Source: Lentisphaerota bacterium
GTDB lineage: Bacteria; Verrucomicrobiota; Lentisphaeria; Victivallales; Victivallaceae
Assembly (NCBI GenBank): GCA_015061625.1
Contig: SUWG01000015.1
Coordinates: 1 to 57,691, forward strand
Direction: 5' to 3'
Length of the DNA: 57,691 nucleotides
Position 1 is the first letter of the stretch. The number at the start of each line of letters is the position of its first letter. The position numbers were made by a program, and so were the translations under genes. A model generated the notes under the pieces. The model saw only the letters and a program-made list of their open reading frames with translations. It made no database searches and was not told where the DNA came from. Positions 15,699 through 23,668 of the stretch are shown piece by piece.

Positions 15699-16238
15699 AT
15701 GAAACTTTGCGGACTTGATTTTGAAACCGCCAACAGTTGCAACGGCAGCATCTGCGCCGTCGGGGCGGCTTTGCTTGAAGACGGCGTTGTGCTTGAACGC
15801 CGGGAATATTTGGTAAAACCTCATAAATCGCTCGATTGGATGAGTAAATTCTGCCGGGATGTTCACGGAATATCTTATGAAGATCTGCGGGAAAGTCCGG
15901 AGTTTTCTGAAGTTTGGCAGAGCGTAAAACAGTTGCTCATTTCTGCGGATTGCGTTGTTATTCACAATGCGCCATTTGATTTGCGGCATTTGCATAATGT
16001 CTTATCTTTGTACCATTTACCATCTGTTTCATTTGATTATGTGTGCAGTTTGCAACTTTGCCGACACCATTTCCTGGAATCACATTCTCACAGTCTGAAT
16101 TGTATGGCTGAAAGGTTCGGTATAATATTTCAACATCACGACGCCTTGGAGGATGCTGAAACCTGTGCAAAAATCGCTTCTCAATTGGAAATTCCGGAAA
16201 ATTTTATTTGTCGGTTTGAATATTTACAGAATGCATGA
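15699..16238 (+). CDS. DnaQ-like 3'-5' exonuclease (DEDDh)
   Basis: A 179-residue single-domain exonuclease of the DnaQ/polymerase III epsilon superfamily. Motif ExoI is 'GLDFETANSCNGSICAVGAA' (Asp, Glu), ExoII 'VVIHNAPFDLRHL' (Asp), and ExoIII 'HHDALEDAETCAKI' (His and Asp), giving the complete DEDDh set. It should degrade DNA or RNA from the 3' end. The start has AAGGAG nine bases upstream, and the sigma-54 promoter P1 gives a leader of about 33 nt. It is the first gene of the unit that also carries the sigma-54 activator, 47 bp downstream. No polymerase domain is attached. Confidence 0.9.
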   Translation: MKLCGLDFETANSCNGSICAVGAALLEDGVVLERREYLVKPHKSLDWMSKFCRDVHGISYEDLRESPEFSEVWQSVKQLLISADCVVIHNAPFDLRHLHNVLSLYHLPSVSFDYVCSLQLCRHHFLESHSHSLNCMAERFGIIFQHHDALEDAETCAKIASQLEIPENFICRFEYLQNA

Positions 16239-16262
16239 TAGATTACATTTTGAATAGTGGCA

Positions 16263-16274
16263 GTCAAATTTTGA
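16263..16274 (+). promoter_or_regulatory. Activator-site-like element at the start of the activator gene
   Basis: GTCAAATTTTGA, within a 17-bp stretch TGGCAGTCAAATTTTGA identical to the one serving minus-strand promoter P6. It overlaps the region just before the activator's ribosome-binding site, so binding there could give autoregulation. Confidence 0.45.
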
Positions 16275-16285
16275 AAGGTTGATAT

Positions 16286-17767
16286 ATGGATAACTTGATT
16301 TTAACCGGATGGTTCTGGAAAGATTACGCAGTCGCTGCGGCAGTTGCTCTGCGGCATTACAAGAAGGCTGATATTTATGGAGTCAGCACCCGGCGTTTGC
16401 CGGAGATGCTCAATGAAGTGGGTTCTAAATACAAAGAAATTGCCATTCTCGGCGTGGGCTTGACCGGAGATCCGGAACTTCTTGAGAAAGCATTGACCAA
16501 ATTACAAAAAAATGGTGTTCATGTCCGCTGGATCAGTGCATTGGATTTTCCGGAATATGTCGGTGACAATATCCGCAAAAAACTTGATTCATTCATCTGT
16601 TATGATGACGACAGCATTACCGAGGCAGTCAGCCGGTGTTTCAAACAAACTTATGGCGATATTGCTTCGCTTGCGGAACAGGAAGTGCCGAAAAGTTTGC
16701 AGTCTATCCACGAACTTCTGGAAGCTGCGATGTATTTCTACCGCAACTATCAGGATGAAAAAGCTTACGGAATGGCGATCTATCACATCGCCCACAACGA
16801 ACCGGAATCGCGGTGGGGCAATTGCGAAAGACAGATGATAGAGCATTACCGTCGCTATGGTCACCGGGAGTTGGTCGGCAAAAGTGATGTGATGATGAAT
16901 TTGCACGACCGCATTAACCGGATCGCTCCCCGTGATAAAGCACGGGTTTTCATTTACGGCGAAAGCGGAACCGGCAAAGAAACCATTGCAATGTTCATTC
17001 ACACCAAATCGCCGCGAAAAAATGAACCGTTCTGTACATTCAACTGTGCCAGCGTTACCCCGAACTTACTGGAAGACCGCTTCTTTGGTCACGAAAAGGG
17101 TGCGTTTACCGGGGCCAATGAGCAGAAAAAGGGCTTGTTTGAAATCGCTGACGGCGGAACGCTTTTCCTTGATGAAATCGGCGAAATGCCGCTGGAAGCG
17201 CAAGGCGTGCTGCTGCGAGTTCTGGAAGGCGGCAGATTTACCCGTGTCGGCGGCACGGACGAAATTTCCGTGGATGTGCGTTTGATAACCGCCACCAACC
17301 GGGACTTGGCTGAACTGGTGCGTGAAGGAAAATTCCGCGAAGACCTCTATCACCGGCTGTGTGTGGTTCTGATCCACGCACCGAGCTTGCGTGAACACAA
17401 AGAAGATATCGAACAAATCGCCAACGGCCGCTGGCTGAAAGAACATCACCGCCGCCTTGAAACGGAACAGATTGCAGTACTGAAAACTTACGATTACCCC
17501 GGCAACGTGCGTGAATTGATCAATATTCTTGATAGAGCAATCGTGCTGGACGAATCCGACTTTGCCAAACTCCTGAAAGAACACAAAGAAATGACCGCAG
17601 GATTAAAGCCGTCAAACGAAAAAAGCGAAGCAGTTCCCGATGAACTTGACGTTGCCGTCCGGCTCCATGTCAAACGCGTTTATGAAAAATACGACCGCAA
17701 CCTGACCCGCACCGCCGAAGCGTTGAAAGCCGCAAGAAACACGGTCAAGAAATACCTGGAGGATTGA
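16286..17767 (+). CDS. Sigma-54-dependent transcriptional activator with DHH-like N-terminal sensor
   Basis: A 493-residue bacterial enhancer-binding protein. The central AAA+ domain has Walker A GESGTGKE (225-232), the sigma-54-contacting GAFTGA (272-277), Walker B LFLDE (293-297) and an arginine-finger region 'FREDLYHRL'. A Fis-type helix-turn-helix ends the protein ('[20 protein letters not shown]'). Residues 1-190 are not a response-regulator or GAF domain. They resemble the DHH phosphoesterase fold ('[18 protein letters not shown]', '[19 protein letters not shown]', '[10 protein letters not shown]'), with the catalytic Asp and His residues replaced, so it may bind rather than cut a nucleotide or oligonucleotide. 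RtcR, which carries a CARF domain there, is a parallel. It follows the exonuclease by 47 bp and precedes the DUF262 pair by 3 bp. It is the natural regulator of the six -24/-12 promoters. Confidence 0.9.
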   Translation: MDNLILTGWFWKDYAVAAAVALRHYKKADIYGVSTRRLPEMLNEVGSKYKEIAILGVGLTGDPELLEKALTKLQKNGVHVRWISALDFPEYVGDNIRKKLDSFICYDDDSITEAVSRCFKQTYGDIASLAEQEVPKSLQSIHELLEAAMYFYRNYQDEKAYGMAIYHIAHNEPESRWGNCERQMIEHYRRYGHRELVGKSDVMMNLHDRINRIAPRDKARVFIYGESGTGKETIAMFIHTKSPRKNEPFCTFNCASVTPNLLEDRFFGHEKGAFTGANEQKKGLFEIADGGTLFLDEIGEMPLEAQGVLLRVLEGGRFTRVGGTDEISVDVRLITATNRDLAELVREGKFREDLYHRLCVVLIHAPSLREHKEDIEQIANGRWLKEHHRRLETEQIAVLKTYDYPGNVRELINILDRAIVLDESDFAKLLKEHKEMTAGLKPSNEKSEAVPDELDVAVRLHVKRVYEKYDRNLTRTAEALKAARNTVKKYLED

Positions 17768-17770
17768 AAA

Positions 17771-19351
17771 ATGGCTACTGTTTGTGATATATCAACAATA
17801 GATTTATTGTCAGAGAATTTTAATTTTTCTATTCCATCGTACCAGCGGGGATACCGGTGGACAAAAGAAAACATTTATGCTCTGCTTGATGATTTATACG
17901 AGTTTTCTCAATCAAATGAAACCATATATTGTTTACAGCCAATTGTTTTGAAGCATGTAGACGGTAAGTTGCGGATAATAGATGGTCAGCAACGTTTGAC
18001 AACAATTTATCTTATTTTGAAGGCTTTAAAGCGAGAAGAAAAGCTGTGGGGGATGTTTTATGAGGTTGAACAAAAGGATTTATCTGAATTATTAAATGAA
18101 AAAAATACGGATATTAACAGTCAATTTCGTGATGCGGCACTTGACGCTGTTGGGAAGTATGATAAAAATAAAAAGGAGGCTATTGCCGATTTGTTAACTG
18201 TAAAAAGAGAAGAAAAAAAAGTCATATTTATTAAATATACTATTGATTCAGAATCAAAAGAAAAAGAGCAAGACATTTTCAACCGACTGAACGATGGTAA
18301 AATTCCACTGACTTCAGCAGAGCTTATACGTGCTCTTTTTATGACGACCATCAGCGCCCCTAGTTTCCAAATGGAGATTGCAAAAGAGTGGGAACTTATG
18401 GAAAATACTCTGAAAGATGAAAAATATTGGAGTATTTTTAATACAGAAAAAAGATATATCACTACCAGAATGGATTTACTTTTTGCAATTGCCTCTAAAT
18501 ATGATATTGCGAATACCCGCCACAATCCATTGTGCATCTATCACAAGGTTGAAGAAATGTTGCGTTCATCTGATAATAAAGAAGAAAAGTTGCGTTCATC
18601 TGATAATAAAGAAGAAAAGTTGATTAACTATTGGAAAGATGTTCGTCGGATATTTTGGGGAATGAGTTCAGTCTATGTTGATTACGAGAGCTACAATTAT
18701 ATGGGCATGTTATCTTTATTCAATCCCGATAAAGCCCGAGAAGTAATAAAAGATATAGGTTTCGAGCGTAATAATTTGAAACAAAAAGTGCAAGAAAGTT
18801 TTGATAATTCTCCATCTCCAGAAGTTCTTGAGTATAAAGTAACAGATACTTCTGAATTACGTAAATTTTTTGTACTTTTCAATATTTTAGACTGTAACCA
18901 AAATAAAGAACGCTTCCGTTTTGATTTGTTTTTGAGAGAGGAGAATCAACAATACACCGATGATGAAAAAAACGAAAGTTATCGAGGCGGGTGGGACGTT
19001 GAGCATATTGATGCGAAAAATGGTACGACGATCAATGAACCTGACCGTCTTAACAATTTGGTGTTGCTTGATGCAAGAACTAATCGTGGTTATAAAGATA
19101 TACCTTTTGGTAAAAAACGGGATTGGATACGCCGTAATTTTACCAAGAACGATAAACAAAAAAGCGATTGCGAGTTTTTTACATTACCTTGTACTTTGAA
19201 AGTTTTTATGAAATTTTATTCATATTCCCAACCTTCAGATTCCCAATCTTCAGATTACAGCAAATGGACAGATGCTGATGGACAGGCTTACAAAACAGCA
19301 ATGTTTAACTTGTTTAATGATTTCATGGATATAACAGGAAAGGACAAATAA
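17771..19351 (+). CDS. DUF262/DUF1524 (GmrSD-like) protein with HNH nuclease end
   Basis: A 526-residue protein. The N-terminal DUF262 domain shows 'FSIPSYQRGYRWTKENIYAL' and the ParB-like motif DGQQRLTT (71-78), which in GmrSD-type proteins binds and hydrolyses NTPs. The C-terminal DUF1524 part has an HNH-like core: 'WDVEHIDAKNG' near residue 410 and 'DRLNNLVLLDARTNRGYKD'. GmrSD proteins are type IV restriction enzymes that cut modified phage DNA. The base composition is far more AT-rich than the flanking core genes, suggesting transfer. A perfect 30-bp in-frame tandem duplication lies at 18560-18619 (peptide RSSDNKEEKL twice). Starts 3 bp after the activator gene, under P1. Confidence 0.87.
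   Translation: MATVCDISTIDLLSENFNFSIPSYQRGYRWTKENIYALLDDLYEFSQSNETIYCLQPIVLKHVDGKLRIIDGQQRLTTIYLILKALKREEKLWGMFYEVEQKDLSELLNEKNTDINSQFRDAALDAVGKYDKNKKEAIADLLTVKREEKKVIFIKYTIDSESKEKEQDIFNRLNDGKIPLTSAELIRALFMTTISAPSFQMEIAKEWELMENTLKDEKYWSIFNTEKRYITTRMDLLFAIASKYDIANTRHNPLCIYHKVEEMLRSSDNKEEKLRSSDNKEEKLINYWKDVRRIFWGMSSVYVDYESYNYMGMLSLFNPDKAREVIKDIGFERNNLKQKVQESFDNSPSPEVLEYKVTDTSELRKFFVLFNILDCNQNKERFRFDLFLREENQQYTDDEKNESYRGGWDVEHIDAKNGTTINEPDRLNNLVLLDARTNRGYKDIPFGKKRDWIRRNFTKNDKQKSDCEFFTLPCTLKVFMKFYSYSQPSDSQSSDYSKWTDADGQAYKTAMFNLFNDFMDITGKDK
18560..18619 (+). repeat. Perfect 30-bp in-frame tandem duplication
   Basis: The 30-bp block at 18560-18589 is repeated exactly at 18590-18619 inside the DUF262 gene, adding ten residues. 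Perfect identity indicates a recent event or a slippage site. Confidence 0.95.
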
Positions 19352-19353
19352 TT

Positions 19354-21321
19354 ATGGAAAACAACGATAAAAAAATGACCTTTCCCAAGTTTATGTCCAA
19401 ATACCATATTTTGATTCCAATCATTCAGCGGGATTATGCTCAAGGACGCCGGAATGCTCCTAAAAGTATTGATGTCCGTGCCAGTTTCATTCCTGCGTTG
19501 AAAGATGCGGTTTGTAATGGGAAAGAACTTTCGCTGGATTTTATTTATGGTTTAACAGATGGAAATGAAAAATTATTGCTGCTTGATGGACAACAACGCA
19601 TAACAACTTTGCTTTTATTTGCATGGTATTGTCAAAAACATTCTCAAGAATGGCATTTTAATTATGCCGCAAGGAGTGTAGATGACGAATTTATTACGCA
19701 ACTTTTGAAAACAAAATTTGATTACTCATCTTTGCCGAGTGAATTTGTTATGAAACAAAATTGGTATTTTGCTTCGTGGCAGGATGATCCTACCGTTTCC
19801 GGAATGTTGTGCATGTTGGATGAAATACATAAACATTTAGAAGGTACTGATGCATTAACATTAACCGCAGATTTTTCTAAAATCTCATTTTATATTCATG
19901 TACTTTGTTCTACAACCACAATGGCAGAATACAATAAGATTTTTCTAAAAATGAATGCCCGTGGAAAAGCGTTGGATGATTGGGAAAATGCTAAAGCTAT
20001 TCTTGATAAAAATATTCCGTCAGGTTTAAAAGGCAAATGGAGTGAGCGAATCAACAAGTGGCAGGAAAATTTATGGGATATAATACCTTCGGATAATGAT
20101 CTTGATGCTCACATAAAAACTACTAATGAAATTATGCATAGAATCGTTAAAACGGTTCTGCGTCGTTGTTATCGGCAGATGGGTAAAGATGGTTATGATT
20201 TATTGAACTATGAATTAGACGAATGGCTGTCAGACAATAACGATAAAAAAGAATTCTATATGCTTTGTCAACGCTATTTTGATGCAGCATGTTCAAACGA
20301 TTTTAAGCATTATTGGATTACACTGCGCAGTGAGCATCCGTTATGGAACGAAGATGCAAAAGAAGTGAAAAAAGATTGTTTTTTTGATATTATGAAGGAC
20401 CGCATTTCATATGCGAACAGTCTTAAATATGCTTTTTTAGTTGAGTATTTTGGCAATCAAGAAATTCAACCGCGCAAAATGAGGATATTGTTGAATTTAC
20501 TTGATAATACAAATATCAACAAAGAGAATTTTTATGAATTGTGCGATAATGGATTGGCATTTCTGAGAGAAGAAGAGAAAGAAATTTCCGATCTTGGATT
20601 TAATCGGACTCAGACTGAAGATGAACAAAGAAAACAACGTTGGGATGAAAATGCTGTAAAAGAACTTGAGTGTGATCCGCTGATTTGGCAAGGAAGCTGT
20701 TCATTTTTGTATTACAACAACAATGAAGAATATGCCATTGATAATATAAAAAATAATCTATCTGGTATAAGAAAATTGATTGAGCAAGATTGGAAAAGTT
20801 ATTTCTGTAATATACTGTCGCAAATATCATACAACAATGAATGGTGGGCAATCCCGGAAAAAGTACGAATTCCGCAGCAAGAAGAATCCTTGTGGGCTGA
20901 ATATATTTTTGCTAATCATAAAGAAAATATGCGTAAATGGTTGCAAAAATTGATGCAACAACCATCAAAAGAAATGTCTTATCCTGCCTGGTTGGAATAT
21001 TTAAAAGAAAATATTCTTTGTAAAGAGGATGCAGATATAAAATATGTCAAATTTGCTCAAGGCTGGAATTATTGTGTGCCGGATAATAAAATTACAAACG
21101 GCTCTATCAGGCTTCCGTGGAATGATAATGAAGCCGAAAATTTTAAAAAGCTGGAAACATCACCAATAACATGGGATATGCATAAAAAAGCGTATTGTAA
21201 AGCTAAAGATGGCAATTACTATTATAAAATAGATGATGAATCTTGGTGGAATAGCAAAGAGCCTAAAAAATTCATAAAAAAAGGATCTGGAGAATTTATT
21301 GAACAGCAAATGAACAATTGA
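19354..21321 (+). CDS. DUF262-domain protein, second of a pair
   Basis: A 655-residue protein starting two bases after the first DUF262 gene. The N-terminal domain has 'YHILIPIIQRDYAQGRRN' and DGQQRITT (78-85), plus 'FLKMNARGKALDDWENAKAI', the DUF262 motif that follows the NTP-binding core. No HNH motif is seen in the C-terminal half, which contains only Trp-rich segments ('YYKIDDESWWNSKEPKKF'). It may be a non-nuclease partner of the upstream protein, or a nuclease of unrecognised type. It shares the very AT-rich composition of its neighbour. A strong terminator and promoter P2 follow it, so it closes the P1 unit. Confidence 0.82.
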   Translation: MENNDKKMTFPKFMSKYHILIPIIQRDYAQGRRNAPKSIDVRASFIPALKDAVCNGKELSLDFIYGLTDGNEKLLLLDGQQRITTLLLFAWYCQKHSQEWHFNYAARSVDDEFITQLLKTKFDYSSLPSEFVMKQNWYFASWQDDPTVSGMLCMLDEIHKHLEGTDALTLTADFSKISFYIHVLCSTTTMAEYNKIFLKMNARGKALDDWENAKAILDKNIPSGLKGKWSERINKWQENLWDIIPSDNDLDAHIKTTNEIMHRIVKTVLRRCYRQMGKDGYDLLNYELDEWLSDNNDKKEFYMLCQRYFDAACSNDFKHYWITLRSEHPLWNEDAKEVKKDCFFDIMKDRISYANSLKYAFLVEYFGNQEIQPRKMRILLNLLDNTNINKENFYELCDNGLAFLREEEKEISDLGFNRTQTEDEQRKQRWDENAVKELECDPLIWQGSCSFLYYNNNEEYAIDNIKNNLSGIRKLIEQDWKSYFCNILSQISYNNEWWAIPEKVRIPQQEESLWAEYIFANHKENMRKWLQKLMQQPSKEMSYPAWLEYLKENILCKEDADIKYVKFAQGWNYCVPDNKITNGSIRLPWNDNEAENFKKLETSPITWDMHKKAYCKAKDGNYYYKIDDESWWNSKEPKKFIKKGSGEFIEQQMNN

Positions 21322-21323
21322 TG

Positions 21324-21335
21324 TTCAACTTTTGA
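21324..21335 (+). promoter_or_regulatory. Putative activator site for P2
   Basis: TTCAACTTTTGA, first base 68 bp upstream of the -24 GG. Matches the KTCANATTTTGA pattern at one mismatch. Confidence 0.5.
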
Positions 21336-21351
21336 CCACCTGATATCCTCC

Positions 21352-21386
21352 GCCGTTTCGGTTTTGGGCTGAAACGGCTTTTTTTT
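21352..21386 (+). terminator. Intrinsic terminator of the P1 unit
   Basis: Stem GCCGTTTC / GAAACGGC with an 11-nt loop followed by eight T. Nearly the same sequence, with a longer stem, precedes promoter P3. Confidence 0.85.
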
Positions 21387-21390
21387 ATTT

Positions 21391-21407
21391 TGGCACGGAA
21401 ATTGCTT
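21391..21407 (+). promoter_or_regulatory. Sigma-54 promoter P2
   Basis: TGGCACGGAAATTGCTT, GG at 21392-21393 and GC at 21404-21405. It begins 4 bp after the T-run of the preceding terminator. Confidence 0.85.
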
Positions 21408-21466
21408 TATGTATGGCAGACGTGATGAAGAATTATTTATGTTATCAAATAGAAGGAGAAAGTGAT

Positions 21467-22411
21467 ATGAATGAATTTGAACGTGTGCGTTTGCGGCCGG
21501 AAATATATTTGTACAGGAATTTTTTCTGCGATATATTTCAAATCAGTATGTTTGAACTGTTGGGAACATACGCATTTTCTGAATTAAAAATCAGTACCAC
21601 AGAAGAACAGAATAAAGTCGTGTTTAAAGCAGCCGGGAGAAAACATTTTGATGCTGATAATGACACATCATATTTTTTTTCTGTTATCAGTAAAATGAGT
21701 ATCCGGGCTGATTTCAGCATAGAGTATCTGGATGGTTCCTTCCGGGAAATTGCGGTAAAAGATGCAGTCGTGTATGATAAAAACCTGTTCCCAGTACGGA
21801 CAGATACTATGACGCGTTTTGAGTGTTCTTTTGAGTTGCCGGATGAATATCCGGTGAATAAGAATTTTGCACTCAGTACGATTCACAAATTTGCTCACGT
21901 TTTCCCGCATAGCCATATTACTTTCAATGGCTTCGAATATATCGGAAAAACTGAAACGAAAAATAAAATTTCCTGGTTTCTGCACCACCGCTCATTTGAC
22001 AAAAATGCGGCAAAAATTTTTGAATTCAACGGGCGTGAAGACAATTACAGCTGGGAAATCTCTTTTTCTTTCGACAGTATGGCAAAAGACAACTCTTTTA
22101 TCAATGGGGTAAAAACCGATTTCGGCGGCCCCCATGTGGGGATGGTAAAGAAATGTATCCGGCATATTTTGCAGAAAATTTCCGGAGAAAAAAGCATTTC
22201 GCTCAAGAAATTAAATCTGGCATTGTCTTTTCACGTACCTCCAGAGGAAATCATCATCCAAGGCGGTTTAGTTTCTCTCAATGATTTTAATGAACTCGTC
22301 TCAACACCGTCGGAACTCCATCTGATAAGCAAAGAGTTTTCCCGGCAGCTGACTGCATATTTCACGGCAAACCCCAACGAATTGTATGAGATTTTGAAAA
22401 AATGCAAGTGA
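21467..22411 (+). CDS. Degenerate GyrB/ParE-like ATPase-transducer protein
   Basis: A 314-residue protein colinear with the N-terminal half of GyrB. It starts with 'VRLRPEIYLYR', matching the GyrB 'RKRPGMYIG' segment. 'TRFECSFELPDEYPVNKNF' matches the GyrB 'VRFWPSLETF' region. 'SFINGVKTDFGGPHVGMVKK' matches the transducer 'NNIPQRDGGTHLAGF', and 'LNLALSFHVPPEE' the 'LIAVVSVKVPDPKF' strand. The ATP-binding Asn, the DxGxG loop and the glycine-rich lid are missing, so ATP hydrolysis is unlikely. No TOPRIM domain is present. The start is ATG 21467, with GAAGGAG upstream; the earlier in-frame ATG at 21413 precedes the expected sigma-54 start point. The role is unknown; a gyrase decoy or partner is conceivable. 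Confidence 0.7.
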   Translation: MNEFERVRLRPEIYLYRNFFCDIFQISMFELLGTYAFSELKISTTEEQNKVVFKAAGRKHFDADNDTSYFFSVISKMSIRADFSIEYLDGSFREIAVKDAVVYDKNLFPVRTDTMTRFECSFELPDEYPVNKNFALSTIHKFAHVFPHSHITFNGFEYIGKTETKNKISWFLHHRSFDKNAAKIFEFNGREDNYSWEISFSFDSMAKDNSFINGVKTDFGGPHVGMVKKCIRHILQKISGEKSISLKKLNLALSFHVPPEEIIIQGGLVSLNDFNELVSTPSELHLISKEFSRQLTAYFTANPNELYEILKKCK

Positions 22412-22415
22412 AATC

Positions 22416-22985
22416 ATGGAATACAAAATAAGTAATGATCAATTTATAATAGAATACGAAGGTTTCAGAATTATTATGGAGTTAAAAGAGAAATTTTTTG
22501 CCCAATATCTCAATTCCCTTGCTCCGGAACAATGGGTCGATCTGCTTACCGCAGATCACTCATTCTGGGAATACTGCACCTGCCGGGAGAAATTTAACGG
22601 TCGAGATTGGCGGAAACTGGTGCAGTACGATTATGAATTTTTCGCCGACAAGTGCGAATGGCAGAAACTGGATGCGGAAGATTGGTTTTTATTGCTGATA
22701 AATAAAAATATCTATCAGCCGCCTTTTACCGCACCGGAACTGCTCAAATTCTTTCCCGCAGATGAGCTTGACGGTTATCAATGGTATAAGCTCATCCTTG
22801 CCCGTCCGGAGTTGGAAGAGGTCTGCCGCTGGGGCAAGCTGGATAGATTGTCATGGCACATTATTTTGCTGACCTTTCCGCAATTTGCGGCACATTGCAC
22901 TTGCGGAGCATTGTCTGAAGCGGATTGGTCAGAACTTATTGCAAAAAAGCCGGAATTATCCGGATACAAACCATTCAAATCATAA
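22416..22985 (+). CDS. QPQFADKCDW-type repeat protein, short divergent member
   Basis: A 189-residue protein of the island's repeat family. Copies of the W-x2-LL unit are visible: 'QWVDLLTADHSFWEYCTC', 'DWRKLVQYDYEFFADKCEW', 'DWFLLLINKNIY', 'QWYKLILARPELEEVCRW' and 'SWHIILLTFPQFAAHCTC'. Period is about 24-27 residues. The pattern of paired short helices suggests an alpha solenoid suited to binding other molecules; this is inference. It lies 4 bp after the GyrB-like gene, and so belongs to the P2 unit with the Cys-rich gene that follows. The first ATG is used, though the ribosome-binding site is weak and ATG 22476 is an alternative. Confidence 0.7.
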   Translation: MEYKISNDQFIIEYEGFRIIMELKEKFFAQYLNSLAPEQWVDLLTADHSFWEYCTCREKFNGRDWRKLVQYDYEFFADKCEWQKLDAEDWFLLLINKNIYQPPFTAPELLKFFPADELDGYQWYKLILARPELEEVCRWGKLDRLSWHIILLTFPQFAAHCTCGALSEADWSELIAKKPELSGYKPFKS

Positions 22986-23001
22986 CAGAAAGGAAAAAAT
23001 C

Positions 23002-23208
23002 ATGGGCTACTCAACCGAAACATCCTGCCGCACTAAAAAATGTATGACTTGTCAATATTGGCAGGGCAGAAGAAAGATCCGTTTCTGCACTTCCAGTGAT
23101 GTCAGAGTGCAGTACAACAACGATTCCAGCAACTGCAGTGCCTGGAATCAATCCCGCAACGGCGGTTCTGTCTGCAACCGTTATAAACGCTGGGTAGAAT
23201 TGCCGTAA
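23002..23208 (+). CDS. Small Cys-rich zinc-finger-like protein (CxxCQxWxxRR)
   Basis: A 68-residue protein with five of its six other cysteines grouped after the first: CMTCQYWQGRR near residues 14-24, then single cysteines in 'RFCTSSD', 'SNCSAWN' and 'SVCNRY'. The spacing suggests one or two bound metal ions. The CxxCQxWxxRR motif recurs in the 26555-26920 gene on the opposite strand. The true start is ATG 23002 (AGAAAGGA upstream), not 22885. It is the last gene of the P2 unit. Function unknown; a nucleic-acid or protein-binding role would be typical of such small proteins. Confidence 0.7.
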   Translation: MGYSTETSCRTKKCMTCQYWQGRRKIRFCTSSDVRVQYNNDSSNCSAWNQSRNGGSVCNRYKRWVELP

Positions 23209-23229
23209 ATCATAAATGGACTATTGCTG

Positions 23230-23241
23230 TTCAGATTTTGA
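23230..23241 (+). promoter_or_regulatory. Putative activator site for P3
   Basis: TTCAGATTTTGA, first base 69 bp upstream of the -24 GG of P3. Confidence 0.5.
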
Positions 23242-23254
23242 GCAATGATAAGCC

Positions 23255-23293
23255 TCCGCCGTTTCGGATTTGCGCTGAAACGGCGGATTTTTT
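23255..23293 (+). terminator. Intrinsic terminator of the P2 unit
   Basis: Eleven-bp stem TCCGCCGTTTC / GAAACGGCGGA with an 11-nt loop and six T. Related to the terminator at 21352. Confidence 0.88.
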
Positions 23294-23297
23294 ATGT

Positions 23298-23314
23298 TGG
23301 CACGCTTTTTGCTT
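23298..23314 (+). promoter_or_regulatory. Sigma-54 promoter P3
   Basis: TGGCACGCTTTTTGCTT, GG at 23299-23300 and GC at 23311-23312. The conserved box GGTGCTTGTGAA starts 14 bp after the GC, close to the expected start point. Confidence 0.9.
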
Positions 23315-23324
23315 ATATACTGGC

Positions 23325-23645
23325 AGGTGCTTGTGAATTCCGGTAGGAACCGGAAAAATTGGCAAGGATGGTTGCAAATATCGTTTTGATGTGCTAAATT
23401 AAAGTTGAAACTTGAAACTTTGATTTGAAAGGGTTATTCCGGCACAAAAAAACAACGTATTTGACTGTTTTGCTTAAAAATTTTTCCGCCGTCGCCATCG
23501 AAAAACTTGCAACCTTTGGAAATGGGAAGAACGGCAGTTCGGGAAGTGTGTTCCATTGTCATTTGGGGCATACATTTCCTTGCTGTGTTCTTCCGGGTTT
23601 GCAAGTACCTTCGATGGCACGCAAGTGTGATGTATGCTCTTTTTT
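23325..23645 (+). ncRNA. Structured leader RNA, copy 1 (sigma-54 transcribed)
   Basis: A leader of about 320 nt between P3 and the repeat-protein gene. It opens with GGTGCTTGTGAA (23326-23337). An outer helix pairs 23494-23502 with 23610-23618; a 2x3 internal loop follows, then a second helix ACTTGCAA (23505-23512) with TTGCAAGT (23599-23606). An inner helix is GGAAGAAC (23525-23532) with GTTCTTCC (23587-23594). GGGCATACAT (23566-23575) can pair with ATGTATGCTC (23630-23639), which lies outside the outer helix, giving a pseudoknot or competing hairpin followed by T6. Copy 2 at 32500 has the same plan with compensatory base changes. It may act as a free RNA ending at the T run, or as a regulated leader. 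Confidence 0.6.
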
Positions 23646-23668
23646 ATTATTGCGAAAGGAAAAGAAAA

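Noticed and set aside
23507..23668. Longer N-terminus of the large repeat protein
   Set aside because: It would translate the structured leader; the ATG at 23669 has a proper ribosome-binding site.
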